A DNA stretch of 64,000 nt from Candidatus Rifleibacteriota bacterium (GCA_015232575.1 JADFZL010000011.1:1-64000), one strand, 5' to 3'; positions 27,373 through 36,392 are shown, numbered from the stretch's first letter. Notes: generated by a model not told the origin, from the letters alone. Numbers and translations are program-made.

Positions 27373-27858
27373 TTATTCTTTTTGTTCTTCAGCATAAGCC
27401 ACAAGAATAATATTTGCGGCGCTTGCTGTATCAGTTCTTCCTGAACTCCACTGCCAGAGTGGATAAAAGAGCGGGAAATACATTTCTACCGGATAAGATG
27501 CTGTGATTCTCACTGTATCAGTTGCCTCGCCGACACCTGAAAAACTGACAAAATCCGATATTGTAGCACTGGATACATCTGTCATAAGCGGAGACTTGAA
27601 CATCAGAAACGCACTCTGAACTTCAGTAAGGCTGGTATGTGTGTTGACTCCAAATGTACCGGCGCCGACAAAAGGATTCTGGCGCATGGCGGCAACTCGT
27701 GCAGCTGAATACGTCTGATGTGAGAGCGTCGAATAAAGATGAAAAGCTCTTCCAAAATCGAAAATTGCCATAAGGATAAGAATGAAGATTGGGAAAACAA
27801 AAGCCAGTTCAACCATTCCCTGACCTTTTTTGCATGAACCGAATCGCGATCTTTTCAT
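27373..27858 (-). CDS. tadE: TadE-like pseudopilin
   Basis: TadE-family protein, 161 residues: KKGQGMVELAFVFPIFILILMAIFDFGRAF is the typical N-terminal leader and membrane segment, with a Glu after the predicted cleavage site. The periplasmic remainder is small and polar. Likely processed by the prepilin peptidase at 28392-28919. Shine-Dalgarno GAGGAAAATA before the ATG. The 131-bp gap to cpaB is the largest within this part of the locus, apart from the terminator gap. Confidence 0.87.
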   Translation of the reverse strand: MKRSRFGSCKKGQGMVELAFVFPIFILILMAIFDFGRAFHLYSTLSHQTYSAARVAAMRQNPFVGAGTFGVNTHTSLTEVQSAFLMFKSPLMTDVSSATISDFVSFSGVGEATDTVRITASYPVEMYFPLFYPLWQWSSGRTDTASAANIILVAYAEEQKE

Positions 27859-27869
27859 TATTTTCCTCC

Positions 27870-28331
27870 TCAGTCTCTGAAAAACTTGGGAACCTGATAG
27901 GTTGCCCGTGCGGTCAGGGGAAATACCGCAGTATCTTCACCGCTTACAGCGGTGACCATCGTTGCCCAGAAGGGTGTAAAGACAGGCGAATTATATGTTG
28001 TAACAACTTCTACTACCCTGTAATTAGCGCTGGCGCCATTTCGAATGTCTACGGTCGCAGAAAACATTGTCCAATTTTTTGGAACAATGCGGTTGCAATA
28101 TGATCCGGTAAGATATTTTACCATACTGTCGCTGCTTGTAGATTCAGGTTCTGCCTGCCTTGCACCAAATTGAGCAGCTTTGTTTGCTACTTCCTGAAGA
28201 GTAAGCAGATTATTGAAAATAAAACCAAAATCAATCATCCCCCCAACAACAATCAGCATAAAAAAAGGCAATATAAGAGCGAATTCCAGAAGGAACTGCC
28301 CACCTTTTTTTGTTGATTTTTTTCTTCTCAC
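27870..28331 (-). CDS. Second TadE-like pseudopilin
   Basis: TadE/TadF-type protein, 153 residues: GGQFLLEFALILPFFMLIVVGGMIDFG at the N-terminus followed by a helix LQEVANKAAQFGARQAEP. GTG start at 28331 with GGAGGT 6 bases upstream. It lies 11 bp before the first TadE gene. Two TadE-like proteins are common in Tad loci; a separate TadG is not seen. Confidence 0.85.
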   Translation of the reverse strand: MRRKKSTKKGGQFLLEFALILPFFMLIVVGGMIDFGFIFNNLLTLQEVANKAAQFGARQAEPESTSSDSMVKYLTGSYCNRIVPKNWTMFSATVDIRNGASANYRVVEVVTTYNSPVFTPFWATMVTAVSGEDTAVFPLTARATYQVPKFFRD

Positions 28332-28391
28332 TTTTTTACCTCCTCAACTAATAGTCAGATCACATTTCTGACAATTCTATATTGAATATAA

Positions 28392-28919
28392 TCAAAACTT
28401 AATAGAAAAATCAAGAAAAATCGCTGCCAGCGAAGCAAGAAAAATATCCAGCCCGAGATAATACTTATACTTTTTCTTGTCCTCAGCACCATCATCAAGG
28501 TTTTTTTCTTTGAATGCGCCAGTCATATAGCTTGCCAGAAGCATGCCCCACCAGTTTTTGCCATAATTAAGATACTGAATAAAAAGTGCATGAAAAATCC
28601 CAATTATCGACGCTCCCAGAAAAACCACAACAACGAAGCTGCTTCCAGCAATTGCACCTATGCCCCCCAGAAGCTTAACATCTCCCATTCCTATTGCGCC
28701 AATCGAAGCAAAAGGCATGTAAAGAACTATTCCAAGAACTGTGGCAGCAAAGCTCAGAAGAAATCCATTCACACCAAAAAAATAAAGATTCAATCCCCAT
28801 CCGAGAAACATCATCGGAAATGTCAGCCAGTTAAATATTAAACCAGTGCGCATATCCGTTACCATTGCAATGCCAGAGCCAATGCATGCAAGAACCTTTA
28901 AAATCAGATGTGTTTCCAT
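28392..28919 (-). CDS. cpaA: Prepilin peptidase CpaA/TadV
   Basis: Inner-membrane aspartic protease that cleaves Flp and TadE-type prepilins, 175 residues, about six membrane segments. The two catalytic Asp lie in VTDMRTGLIFNWLT (near residue 22) and GAIGMGDVKLLGG (GxGD motif, near residue 78). It is the A24A short type without the N-methylation domain. It is the most upstream gene of the Tad locus proper. The 353-bp gap before it (28920-29272) holds a CCACGGAAAACACGG-type intergenic repeat near 29026-29050 and no visible gene. Confidence 0.9.
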   Translation of the reverse strand: METHLILKVLACIGSGIAMVTDMRTGLIFNWLTFPMMFLGWGLNLYFFGVNGFLLSFAATVLGIVLYMPFASIGAIGMGDVKLLGGIGAIAGSSFVVVVFLGASIIGIFHALFIQYLNYGKNWWGMLLASYMTGAFKEKNLDDGAEDKKKYKYYLGLDIFLASLAAIFLDFSIKF

Positions 28920-29272
28920 GAATTCGATATTCTAATGCATTCAGATAAAAATTAAAAGAAATATTTTTTTAATTCTTTTAAGTACAGCAAATCATAACTA
29001 ATAAAGCAAGATGAACTGACTTTAACCACGGAAAACACGGAATAACACGGATTCAGAATTTGAAAAAACGTACGAAATCTGGAGGCTGCATGAAAATTGC
29101 CGATCAGAATATGGAAAATCTATGAGACATTGCCAACTCGGCCAAGGATTCAGAACTCCACGAGTTAACAGGATTTCTCTCTTCGATCAAAATGACAGCA
29201 AACCACCAGATTCCTGCCCCAAATTATTGAGCAGTTACATGATTTCTGCGATTTTATTACGGTGGGGTTAAT

Positions 29273-30109
29273 TTAGTCAGCAATAGCTTCTCTTATACAG
29301 AATGAAAAATTATTTTTGTAAATGTTGTCTGATAAGGCTGAGCCAAAAATTATCATTCCTGGTATCAATGATTCAAATGCATGAGCATCGGAAAATTCAG
29401 CGAGAGGTGGAACTTTGATAAAAATGATTTCATGCCTGCTTTTGAGTCTTTCAATGTATCTTAAGGTGCGAACAGATTTGAGAAACCGCCCCGGATCGGG
29501 CGGTACAGCACCAGTAGGCAGAAATGAAAATTTCCGGCAGTTTTCACCAAAATCTATTTCCTGATCGACTTTTTCAGAAGTATGGTTAATTACCTCGTTT
29601 GAAAATCCCCTTGAGTTATGCCTGGAAAACCAGCGATGAAGTGAAGGTTCTCTGAAATCGCAGTCAAGAAGACAAATGTTGTAGTTGTCCCGACAAAAAC
29701 CTTCAGTAAGCTTCATCACAGAGTTCGATATCTTGACAGCTGAATTTTCTGCAGCAACCAGAATAATTCGCGCTTTTGTTTTTAAAATAAATTTTTCAAG
29801 TCGTGTTTTCAGGTCGAAGTTTAACAATTCTTTTTCTTCGAGCGGGTTTGCAATTTCTTCTACCGTATCCGGCAGCATAGAATCAGGTGCTGGCAGCAAT
29901 AATTCAACACGATTCATCTGGCGGGTAAACTTTTCGCCGGCAGTTTTCCTGATGACTCCACCAAAAAAATACATTGAATAAAATGTCAGAGCGAAAACAG
30001 AGAAAAATTCCATAGACCCTGTCATTCCAAATGAAGTATAATTTACAGATATAAAACCCGAAGTAAAAAAGACGAAAATCCCAAGAAAGATGATTTTAAA
30101 TTTGTTCAT
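29273..30109 (-). CDS. Membrane-anchored BY-kinase-like protein without Walker A
   Basis: Function unknown; 278 residues. Two membrane segments at about residues 5-24 and 33-52. The cytoplasmic part has the fold pattern of Wzc/CpsD-type (BY) kinases: KARIILVAAENSAVKISNSV where Walker A should be, then YNICLLDCDFREPSLHRWF matching Walker A', and FSFLPTGAVPPDPGRFLKS matching the family's LPAGxxPPNP segment. The P-loop Gly-Lys-Thr is missing, so ATP binding is doubtful. There is no Tyr-rich tail. It reads away from the plus-strand genes at 30282 and precedes the Tad genes on the same strand. It may be a regulatory or structural relative of polysaccharide co-polymerase kinases. Confidence 0.7.
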   Translation of the reverse strand: MNKFKIIFLGIFVFFTSGFISVNYTSFGMTGSMEFFSVFALTFYSMYFFGGVIRKTAGEKFTRQMNRVELLLPAPDSMLPDTVEEIANPLEEKELLNFDLKTRLEKFILKTKARIILVAAENSAVKISNSVMKLTEGFCRDNYNICLLDCDFREPSLHRWFSRHNSRGFSNEVINHTSEKVDQEIDFGENCRKFSFLPTGAVPPDPGRFLKSVRTLRYIERLKSRHEIIFIKVPPLAEFSDAHAFESLIPGMIIFGSALSDNIYKNNFSFCIREAIAD

Positions 30110-30213
30110 TCACATGCCTCTGTTATTGGAAAACTGTTTAAACTTCCTTCGACAATCTTCGCATAGGAATTTCACATTATTTTAGAGGATATAAATTTAA
30201 TTTCAATGTTCAC

Positions 30214-30242
30214 TTGACGGTTTTTATCCTGGCATATACAAT
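30214..30242 (+). promoter_or_regulatory. Sigma-70-type promoter for the 30282-32287 genes
   Basis: TTGACG (30214-30219), a 17-base spacer, TACAAT (30237-30242). It lies about 40 bases before ATG 30282, which has AAGGAGGA as Shine-Dalgarno. Confidence 0.8.
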
Positions 30243-30281
30243 AAAATTGTACACTTTATCAAAGCAAGGAGGATTTATAAA

Positions 30282-31271
30282 ATGAGAAAGTGCCGAAGTA
30301 TATTTCTCCTGACAGCGATCATTCTTCTGTTTTCTGTTCTGAATGCATATTCGCAGGACTACCCGGAAGAAAACGCGCAGCCTCCTGATGAGACAAACGT
30401 TGAATCAACTGACCCATCTGGAACAGATTCCTCAGACGAAACTGAGTCCACAAGTGAAACTGTTGCCCCATCAGAACCAAGAACTGGAAACGGCTATTCC
30501 CGACCTTCAAATAATGCGCCTGCTCCCGCCAGAAGTGGTTTCGTACCAAGATGGCGCATAGGTGATAAATGGATTATTGAGGCAACTTACCGCGACCTCA
30601 AATCTAATGGAACGCCCTGGCTGCCTCCGGTTCAGTGGGTTTTCCATGTAAAGTCAATAAAAGAACTGTTTCGTACAAATTGTTATGTTTTATATATTTA
30701 TCCAAAAAATCCTACTTTGAAAATGCAGGCGGTAGTTTATCTATCAGTTGCAGACCTTCGACCAATCAAGATAATTGATGTTTTCTCAACCAGATCTGGA
30801 GTGAAATTTAAACAGAAGAATTATGACGTTTTCAATCCGGAACCTTTATTGAGTGAAGATTCCATCATTCCCTATGACCTTCCGACTTTTCCACTTCAAA
30901 CATCAAGCACACAGGAAGCTGACGGAAAAGGAATTTCCGGATACATGCAGAAACTCGGAAGTATTCTTAATTTCGGAAAAGTTTCCAAAGTCGGACCTTT
31001 CAGATTTAAGCGCTCAGTCAAACAAACTGGAAAAGCTCCAGAACAGCAGTATGCTGATGCCGTAATGGTCTACCGCAATGGTGGTGAAGCTTATCAGGTG
31101 GAAATCAATGATTCGCAGTCCTCTGGCGGACCACTCGTTCAATTGTGGCAACAGGGAAAACCATGGGCCATTTCCAGTACCAACTGGGCAAAAAGAGTCA
31201 GATTCATTTCCCAGCAGCCGGGTAATCCCGGTGGCAGACCCTCTTCAACAATGCGTGGAGGTGGCAGGTAA
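30282..31271 (+). CDS. Exported hypothetical protein
   Basis: Function unknown; 329 residues. Signal peptide at residues 1-24 (LLTAIILLFSVLNAYSQ). Residues about 26-85 are a Ser/Thr/Glu/Pro-rich linker, then a folded domain starts at RWRIGDKWIIEATYRDL, a pattern seen in periplasmic beta-sheet proteins of the outer-membrane-lipoprotein-sorting type. The C-terminus is Gly/Pro-rich. The stop (TAA) overlaps the next ATG (TAATG), so the two products are co-translated and probably work together in the envelope. Confidence 0.72.
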   Translation: MRKCRSIFLLTAIILLFSVLNAYSQDYPEENAQPPDETNVESTDPSGTDSSDETESTSETVAPSEPRTGNGYSRPSNNAPAPARSGFVPRWRIGDKWIIEATYRDLKSNGTPWLPPVQWVFHVKSIKELFRTNCYVLYIYPKNPTLKMQAVVYLSVADLRPIKIIDVFSTRSGVKFKQKNYDVFNPEPLLSEDSIIPYDLPTFPLQTSSTQEADGKGISGYMQKLGSILNFGKVSKVGPFRFKRSVKQTGKAPEQQYADAVMVYRNGGEAYQVEINDSQSSGGPLVQLWQQGKPWAISSTNWAKRVRFISQQPGNPGGRPSSTMRGGGR

Positions 31272-32287
31272 TGAGAAAGATATTAAGCATAGCACTGTTT
31301 GTAAGTTTCGTATTCATGGTGAAGCCGGTCTCAGCTGACTTCTTCGGAACGCTGTTTGGCGACGGTGGTGGCGGAGCAAAGGGAGAAATTTCTCCGGCGC
31401 CCTGGTCTGGCGACTGGTGGCCACGTAAAAAGGGCTTTATGATCAAAGGCTGGCCCGGACACCCTGTTGCCCCATTCGAAAAATATGACCAGTATGTTAC
31501 TATTCGCGCTGGTGTTAATCCCGGAACTCTTGCGTGGGAGTCTGATGTCAGGAACTGCCATTACAACCCAAAAGCCGAAGACTGGGAAGGCCACTGCAAC
31601 GGATGGGCTGCTTCATCTATCATGGAACCAGAGCCTAAAGAGAGAAAAATCAGAAGTGAAATAGTATTTGATACCAGTGATCAAAAGGCAATTCTTGCAG
31701 AATTGTACATGAACACATATTGCACCTTCTATGGAAGCCGAAACTGGGGCAGACCGAACGACAACCCAGAGGACATTTTCCCGGACCAGTTTCACAAACT
31801 CCTGCTTGAACAAATCGGAGAAAAGAAGGGTGCAATCATAGCTGATGTGTCTTATGACAGGCAAGTTTGGAATTTCCCTCTTTTCAAGTTTGAATCTTCA
31901 TGGCGCCCTGCTTTTTTTGACAGCAAGAAACTCAAGGTTACAACAACATGCTATTATGCAGATGACGGTGTAAGGCCTGATTTTATCGGATGCAAATGGT
32001 TTACAATTACTTACACATATAATCTGTTTATCGATAATGAAGATAATGTTGTAGGTGGCGAATGGACAGGTGAGTCAAGAAGGAATCACCCTGATTTTAT
32101 CTGGATTCCAACCGCAGACGCCCCAAATCCTTCCGGGAAGGTTGAAGAGAACCCGAATTTTTCACCGAAGTATGTTCATGAAATTACAAAGGGTCCGGCA
32201 AATGCGAACTACCAGGAACCGGCAACACCCTCAAGCCCAGAAAGTCTCTTAACTGATGCCGGTTTGAACCCCGGAGATCTCTTCTAG
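31271..32287 (+). CDS. Exported protein, candidate Cys-His transglutaminase-like fold
   Basis: 338 residues with a signal peptide (LSIALFVSFVFMVKPVSA). The motif WEGHCNGWAASS near residue 108 has a Cys preceding a helix, and NHPDFIWIPTAD near residue 270 supplies His and Asp. This spacing and the GHCNGWA motif recall the transglutaminase-elicitor and other papain-like folds, but I cannot confirm the family. The gene overlaps the preceding exported protein and is closed by a strong terminator. It could be a cell-wall or surface-protein cross-linking enzyme; structural binding without catalysis is the alternative. Confidence 0.65.
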   Translation: MRKILSIALFVSFVFMVKPVSADFFGTLFGDGGGGAKGEISPAPWSGDWWPRKKGFMIKGWPGHPVAPFEKYDQYVTIRAGVNPGTLAWESDVRNCHYNPKAEDWEGHCNGWAASSIMEPEPKERKIRSEIVFDTSDQKAILAELYMNTYCTFYGSRNWGRPNDNPEDIFPDQFHKLLLEQIGEKKGAIIADVSYDRQVWNFPLFKFESSWRPAFFDSKKLKVTTTCYYADDGVRPDFIGCKWFTITYTYNLFIDNEDNVVGGEWTGESRRNHPDFIWIPTADAPNPSGKVEENPNFSPKYVHEITKGPANANYQEPATPSSPESLLTDAGLNPGDLF

Positions 32288-32321
32288 AATATCGAAAACC
32301 ACAAGTATTGTTTAATAAAAG

Positions 32322-32364
32322 CAGGCTGCTACAGAGAAGCTCACTCTCATAGCAGCCTGTTTTT
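32322..32364 (+). terminator. Rho-independent terminator
   Basis: CAGGCTGCTA pairs with TAGCAGCCTG (10-bp stem) followed by TTTTT. 35 bases past the stop at 32287. Confidence 0.88.
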
Positions 32365-32378
32365 ATTAGATTAAACTA

Positions 32379-32408
32379 TGGACAAAAGATGGCAAGAATG
32401 ATTATAAT
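32379..32408 (+). promoter_or_regulatory. Sigma-70-type promoter for the 32457 gene
   Basis: TGGACA (32379-32384), an 18-base spacer, TATAAT (32403-32408), about 49 bases before ATG 32457. It may also drive the pseudopilin genes that follow. Confidence 0.7.
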
Positions 32409-32456
32409 ACGGTTTAGTTTGGCAATCTCCACGAAGAGGTAAATTAAGGTAGAATA

Positions 32457-32672
32457 ATGAGAACTGATTCTGAAATTAAAATGCATGGTTACGAGGTATT
32501 AAATCGTTACCTTGGAATGGTAGAAGCGGAAAAGTTTATTTCACTTGTACTCCGCGAGAAATTCGATTATACAAAATGGCGAGAAAACCTGTTTAAAGGA
32601 TTAAGCGGGAAGGAAATAAGTTCCAGAGCTATGGATTTTCAAAAGGAAATTGAAAATCTGAAAGAAAAGTAA
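32457..32672 (+). CDS. Small hypothetical protein
   Basis: Function unknown; 71 residues, soluble and helical, with RTDSEIKMHGYEVLNRYLGM at the N-terminus and REKFDYTKWRENLFKGLS in the middle. No membrane segment or Cys. It has its own strong promoter and sits 64 bp before the pseudopilin genes. Coding is supported by the promoter and by a plausible compact domain. I do not recognise the family. Confidence 0.6.
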   Translation: MRTDSEIKMHGYEVLNRYLGMVEAEKFISLVLREKFDYTKWRENLFKGLSGKEISSRAMDFQKEIENLKEK

Positions 32673-32735
32673 TGTTTCAGAGTTTCCTTAGACAAAAAGC
32701 ATTTACTGCTGAATTGCGGTGTAATAATTTTTTTC

Positions 32736-33203
32736 ATGCATAATAAGAATGGATTAACTTTCATTGAACTGATGATAGCAACCGGATTAATGTCAATGGT
32801 TTTTATCATCGGCTGGGGTATTTCAAACACTTTCACAGGCGTTCAGAAAGTACGCAATTACGAACACGCCATTGCAATTGCAGCACAGGCAATTGAAGCA
32901 ATAAGAGCAGCGCGCTTTAGAGAACTCGGAATAAGCAAGGAATCGCGAAAAGATACTCTTATTGCTGACTTTAACTCAGCAAACGACACCTTCGACAGTG
33001 AGTCGGGTGAAGCATTTATTCCAATAATCAAAGTAAACGGTATTGAGTATAAACGAGAAATTAATATCGTTGATTGTCCGGTAAAGGTTGATAATTTTCC
33101 GCCTGTTTTGAAACTGGTACAGGTTCGCATTACATGGAAAGACCCCGAAGACAATATTCCGCTGATTTATGAGGCTGCAACTACAGTTGCAGACAATCAT
33201 TGA
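32736..33203 (+). CDS. Pseudopilin-like protein (type IV pilin N-terminus)
   Basis: 155 residues with a class III signal: a short leader ending KNG, then LTFIELMIATGLMSMVFIIG, with the conserved Glu at +5. The remainder looks like a minor pseudopilin of the GspI or PilV type (AIAIAAQAIEAIRAARFREL). Probably processed by a type IV prepilin peptidase and inserted in the inner membrane. First of three consecutive pilin-like genes. Confidence 0.78.
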   Translation: MHNKNGLTFIELMIATGLMSMVFIIGWGISNTFTGVQKVRNYEHAIAIAAQAIEAIRAARFRELGISKESRKDTLIADFNSANDTFDSESGEAFIPIIKVNGIEYKREINIVDCPVKVDNFPPVLKLVQVRITWKDPEDNIPLIYEAATTVADNH

Positions 33204-33208
33204 ACAAC

Positions 33209-33919
33209 ATGAGAAAACGTGCCTTTACAATTATCGAAATTACGATTGGATCAGCTATTTTTGTTCTGCTCATGTTTGCAGCATACAGACTTTTCTTTTC
33301 ACAGGTAAGGTATATTAAATCTTCTCTTGAACAGGTTGGAATCAACGAAAATTTCAGATCGTTTCACGCGCTGTTCGGAAATGATGTCAGAAATGCAAAC
33401 CTGATACTTCTTCCAGAACTGATAAGTCGAAAAGACGCGCAGAAAATTCCGCCTGCCGTTGAAGGCATTTTCTGTTCACTCGAAAAGCAGGCGATGGATC
33501 TTCATATCCAGCCTCCACAAGCAGATTTCATCAAACGCGTAAAAATCACCTGGCGACTTAAGGCTGCTCCGGATGGCACTTTTGATATCCACAGAGATGT
33601 TGATTCAGAAATACCTGCTGAAATCGGCGGTCACGGTCCATACAAGGGAAGCAGAAAAGTCTGCGAAGGCGTAAAAGAATTGTACATTTTTTCTTCCTTC
33701 AAAGAGCCGCCTCAAATCAATAACATGCCGGCAATCAATGTTAAACCCACGCTCTCATTTCCATCTTATGATTCAAATGGAACAGGGCGCTCGCTGCTTC
33801 ACGTAAGAATCTCGTTCGTTAAGAAAAAATCACCTTCAGAAAAAGTTAAAGATAGCATACAAGTAACACTGCGCACATGTTTTGCAATAAGAGGTAACGC
33901 CAATTGGGTAAATCAGTAA
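33209..33919 (+). CDS. Pseudopilin-like protein (GspJ/PilW type)
   Basis: About 236 residues. MRKRAFTIIEITIGSAIFVLLMFAAY is a type IV pilin-like N-terminus with Ala instead of Gly before the Phe, which could slow or alter cleavage. A TTG at 33200 overlapping the previous stop is an alternative start; neither start has a clear Shine-Dalgarno, which fits translational coupling. The globular part resembles GspJ/PilW minor pilins (length, NENFRSFHALFGNDVRNANL). It overlaps the next gene by 16 bp. Confidence 0.72.
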   Translation: MRKRAFTIIEITIGSAIFVLLMFAAYRLFFSQVRYIKSSLEQVGINENFRSFHALFGNDVRNANLILLPELISRKDAQKIPPAVEGIFCSLEKQAMDLHIQPPQADFIKRVKITWRLKAAPDGTFDIHRDVDSEIPAEIGGHGPYKGSRKVCEGVKELYIFSSFKEPPQINNMPAINVKPTLSFPSYDSNGTGRSLLHVRISFVKKKSPSEKVKDSIQVTLRTCFAIRGNANWVNQ

Positions 33920-36246
33920 AGGTTCATAAAAATGCAGAAGGGCAGGCCATGGTTGCAATTCTGATGATCTGCATGGTTCTGGGCATCCTTCTTGGAGCGG
34001 TTTTCACTTTTCAGCGCGGACAGGTGCATCTACTTTCAAAAGGTGCAAAGGATTATCTGGCCATCTGTGCGGCTGAAGCCGGCATCAGTTGTATTCTTGC
34101 TGAAATGAAAGCTAATCCGGATTTTGTTACTCACGGCTCTGCCGATGCACCCGAAAAAGACTGGTCCAGGCCGTCCGGACATTCAAAATATTTTATCAGA
34201 AGCACTTCAGGTCTGGAACTGGATTTACCATCTCGAGGTGCATACACGGGCAGAATAACTCTCGAAAGAACACGTATAGTTGCTGAGTTTAAAACCCGTG
34301 TAAGACGCGTCACAGCAAAAGATAATCCGCTCACCAAAACCATTGATGAATCAGAAAAATACTATTTATTTGAATCAATCGGAAAGCTCGGAGAAAATTG
34401 CAGGAAAGTATCGGGAATAATCGAAAAATTCAAGCCTGGCAGCTATATTTTATACGACGGTCAAGTACTAGACACCGGCGGGCAGGGACCGTATCCCAAG
34501 AAATCTGGAATATTAAGACAGGGGCGAATATACGGTCATGAGATGATCATGATTACAAAACGCGGGCCATTTGACTCCGGAACAGAATTTTGTGATATGG
34601 AAAAGATTTCCACACCGGGAGCAATAAGATCTACTTACGATGCAAATATCAGATTCAGAAATGGAAAAGATGGCAAAATACAAGCTGGTTTTTCTCTGGC
34701 AATGAAAGATTTCAACACATTTCCGGAAAAATCGGGCGAAAAAGTTCTCGGGCATTTTGTACTAGACGGACAGAGAGGCGGTAAGTCTGAAAAATTGCCT
34801 CCGATTAACCCGCTTATATATAAGGAATCACGTAATCCGGCACCTATTTTTCTTGATTCTGCATCACAATTCGAAGGATTCGAAAAATCATTGTGGAAAA
34901 ACCCGGCGAAACCAACGGAAGAAGTCTACGACCTCAATTTCGGCTGGGAATTTTCCCCGAAAAAAGAGAAAGCTCTTTTTTATTCAAAAGTGCCCATCAG
35001 AATATGGGGTTGTCCGAAGTATAATGCTATAACCATTTTCTGCGAAAAGGATGTATATATTGCCGGTGATTTTAATGCCAATCCGGCTTCACCACAGAAT
35101 TATCCCGACGCCCATTATATTGAGTATGTTGATCGCACAATTAATGGTAAAGACAAAGTTGGTGCAATGGTCATATCGCTTGGACGAATCTGGTTTGATT
35201 ACTCAAATCCGATGCTCTTTCTGAGAAATGAGTTTCACACACTTCTTGATTATGAAATAGCTCACAGATTTCAGGGCTATTCAACAGACACTCAGGAACT
35301 GGCCCCTTCGGGAATTCATGCACCTGCGAATCCGATTGCTGATGACAACAAACCCTCAGATGGAATACTGACGAAAAAAGTTGATGAATTGCTTATCAGA
35401 CGACATGTTTATCCATTTAAATCTTCAGCAGATTCTGATCCCAGGTTGCCTCTTACTGCTTTTGCATTCCCAGGCATTGCCGCAATGCAGGCGATTCCAA
35501 AAAGCCCAAATGTTGCAACAGCTGTCGCTGGAACTGCTATAAAAGTTCTGGCAAATCTATCCTTGAATCCAATATTCCGTGAAATTCGTGAATATTTTAC
35601 CCTTTCGAAAGATCCTGATGAATATAAAAACAGATTTGGAATAGCCAATCTGGATGATGGGCTTCCCCTTGAAAAACTTGCTCTTGCTGCCACTGTGGGT
35701 GTTGTTCCAGTTCAAGTCAGAGATAGCGTTATTAATGACCTTCTTGACGAGGTAACCCGTGAAATAGCTGAAAATGAACCTAATCCAGCGCTTGGTCCGT
35801 GGAATGCGGTTGACAGGCTTTTTAAACTTGCCCATTTTAATAAGAAAAGTGGCTTCAGATTGCCGGAAATGACTGTCAATGCTCTCCTGATCGACTCAGC
35901 ACAACTCAATGCCAAGTGGGAAGAGAAAGACGGTGGAATAAAAGTAGAAAATGAGATTGGAAATATTCAAAGTTCCGAGGCAAGATGCTTTCAGTATATC
36001 AATTCAAACGCAAGAATTCCGCTGCGCCATCAGGGGGGGAAAATACATTTGAGAACACTTCCGGTGAAAGAATTTCTTGATGGAAAACTGAGAAATGATC
36101 AATTTCTTGTTAGAAGAAATATCTGGGATGAAACATGTGTTTCAGAGAAGGGCGAATATTCGTCGATTCTTCAACCAACCGGGTTTGCAGCGGCAAACTG
36201 GTATGACATATCAGCAAGAGTTGAAGAATTCAATGCTTTCAAATAA
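33904..36246 (+). CDS. Large pilus-associated protein with PilX/GspK-like N-terminus
   Basis: 780 residues starting at TTG 33904 inside the end of the previous gene. The N-terminus has a short basic leader and GQAMVAILMICMVLGILLGA, followed by a helix KDYLAICAAEAGISCILAEM, which is the PilX/GspK pattern. The about 700-residue remainder is a large periplasmic or extracellular region with no recognised domain. GspK is normally about 320 residues, so this is more than twice the usual length. It probably tips or caps the pseudopilus formed with the two preceding proteins. The assembly ATPase and secretin for such a fibre are not next to it. Confidence 0.7.
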   Translation: MGKSVKVHKNAEGQAMVAILMICMVLGILLGAVFTFQRGQVHLLSKGAKDYLAICAAEAGISCILAEMKANPDFVTHGSADAPEKDWSRPSGHSKYFIRSTSGLELDLPSRGAYTGRITLERTRIVAEFKTRVRRVTAKDNPLTKTIDESEKYYLFESIGKLGENCRKVSGIIEKFKPGSYILYDGQVLDTGGQGPYPKKSGILRQGRIYGHEMIMITKRGPFDSGTEFCDMEKISTPGAIRSTYDANIRFRNGKDGKIQAGFSLAMKDFNTFPEKSGEKVLGHFVLDGQRGGKSEKLPPINPLIYKESRNPAPIFLDSASQFEGFEKSLWKNPAKPTEEVYDLNFGWEFSPKKEKALFYSKVPIRIWGCPKYNAITIFCEKDVYIAGDFNANPASPQNYPDAHYIEYVDRTINGKDKVGAMVISLGRIWFDYSNPMLFLRNEFHTLLDYEIAHRFQGYSTDTQELAPSGIHAPANPIADDNKPSDGILTKKVDELLIRRHVYPFKSSADSDPRLPLTAFAFPGIAAMQAIPKSPNVATAVAGTAIKVLANLSLNPIFREIREYFTLSKDPDEYKNRFGIANLDDGLPLEKLALAATVGVVPVQVRDSVINDLLDEVTREIAENEPNPALGPWNAVDRLFKLAHFNKKSGFRLPEMTVNALLIDSAQLNAKWEEKDGGIKVENEIGNIQSSEARCFQYINSNARIPLRHQGGKIHLRTLPVKEFLDGKLRNDQFLVRRNIWDETCVSEKGEYSSILQPTGFAAANWYDISARVEEFNAFK

Positions 36247-36325
36247 ATGAGAATTCTGCACTGAAGCAAATTAGCTGAAAATATATAACTGCTCAATAAT
36301 TCAGGGCAAATGGAGAGTATTGTGC

Positions 36326-36392
36326 TGTCATTTCGACCGAAGGGAGAAATCGGCTAATCATTCATATCTCTCCCCATTCGGTCGAGATGACA
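36326..36392. repeat. Dispersed palindromic element, full copy
   Basis: TGTCATTTCGACCGAAGG at the left end and CATTCGGTCGAGATGACA at the right end form an imperfect hairpin of about 67 bp. The same element is at 58290-58355, with half copies at 39802-39832 and 48717-48740. This is the widespread intergenic type reading CATTTCGACCGAAGGGAGAAAT. Confidence 0.8.
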
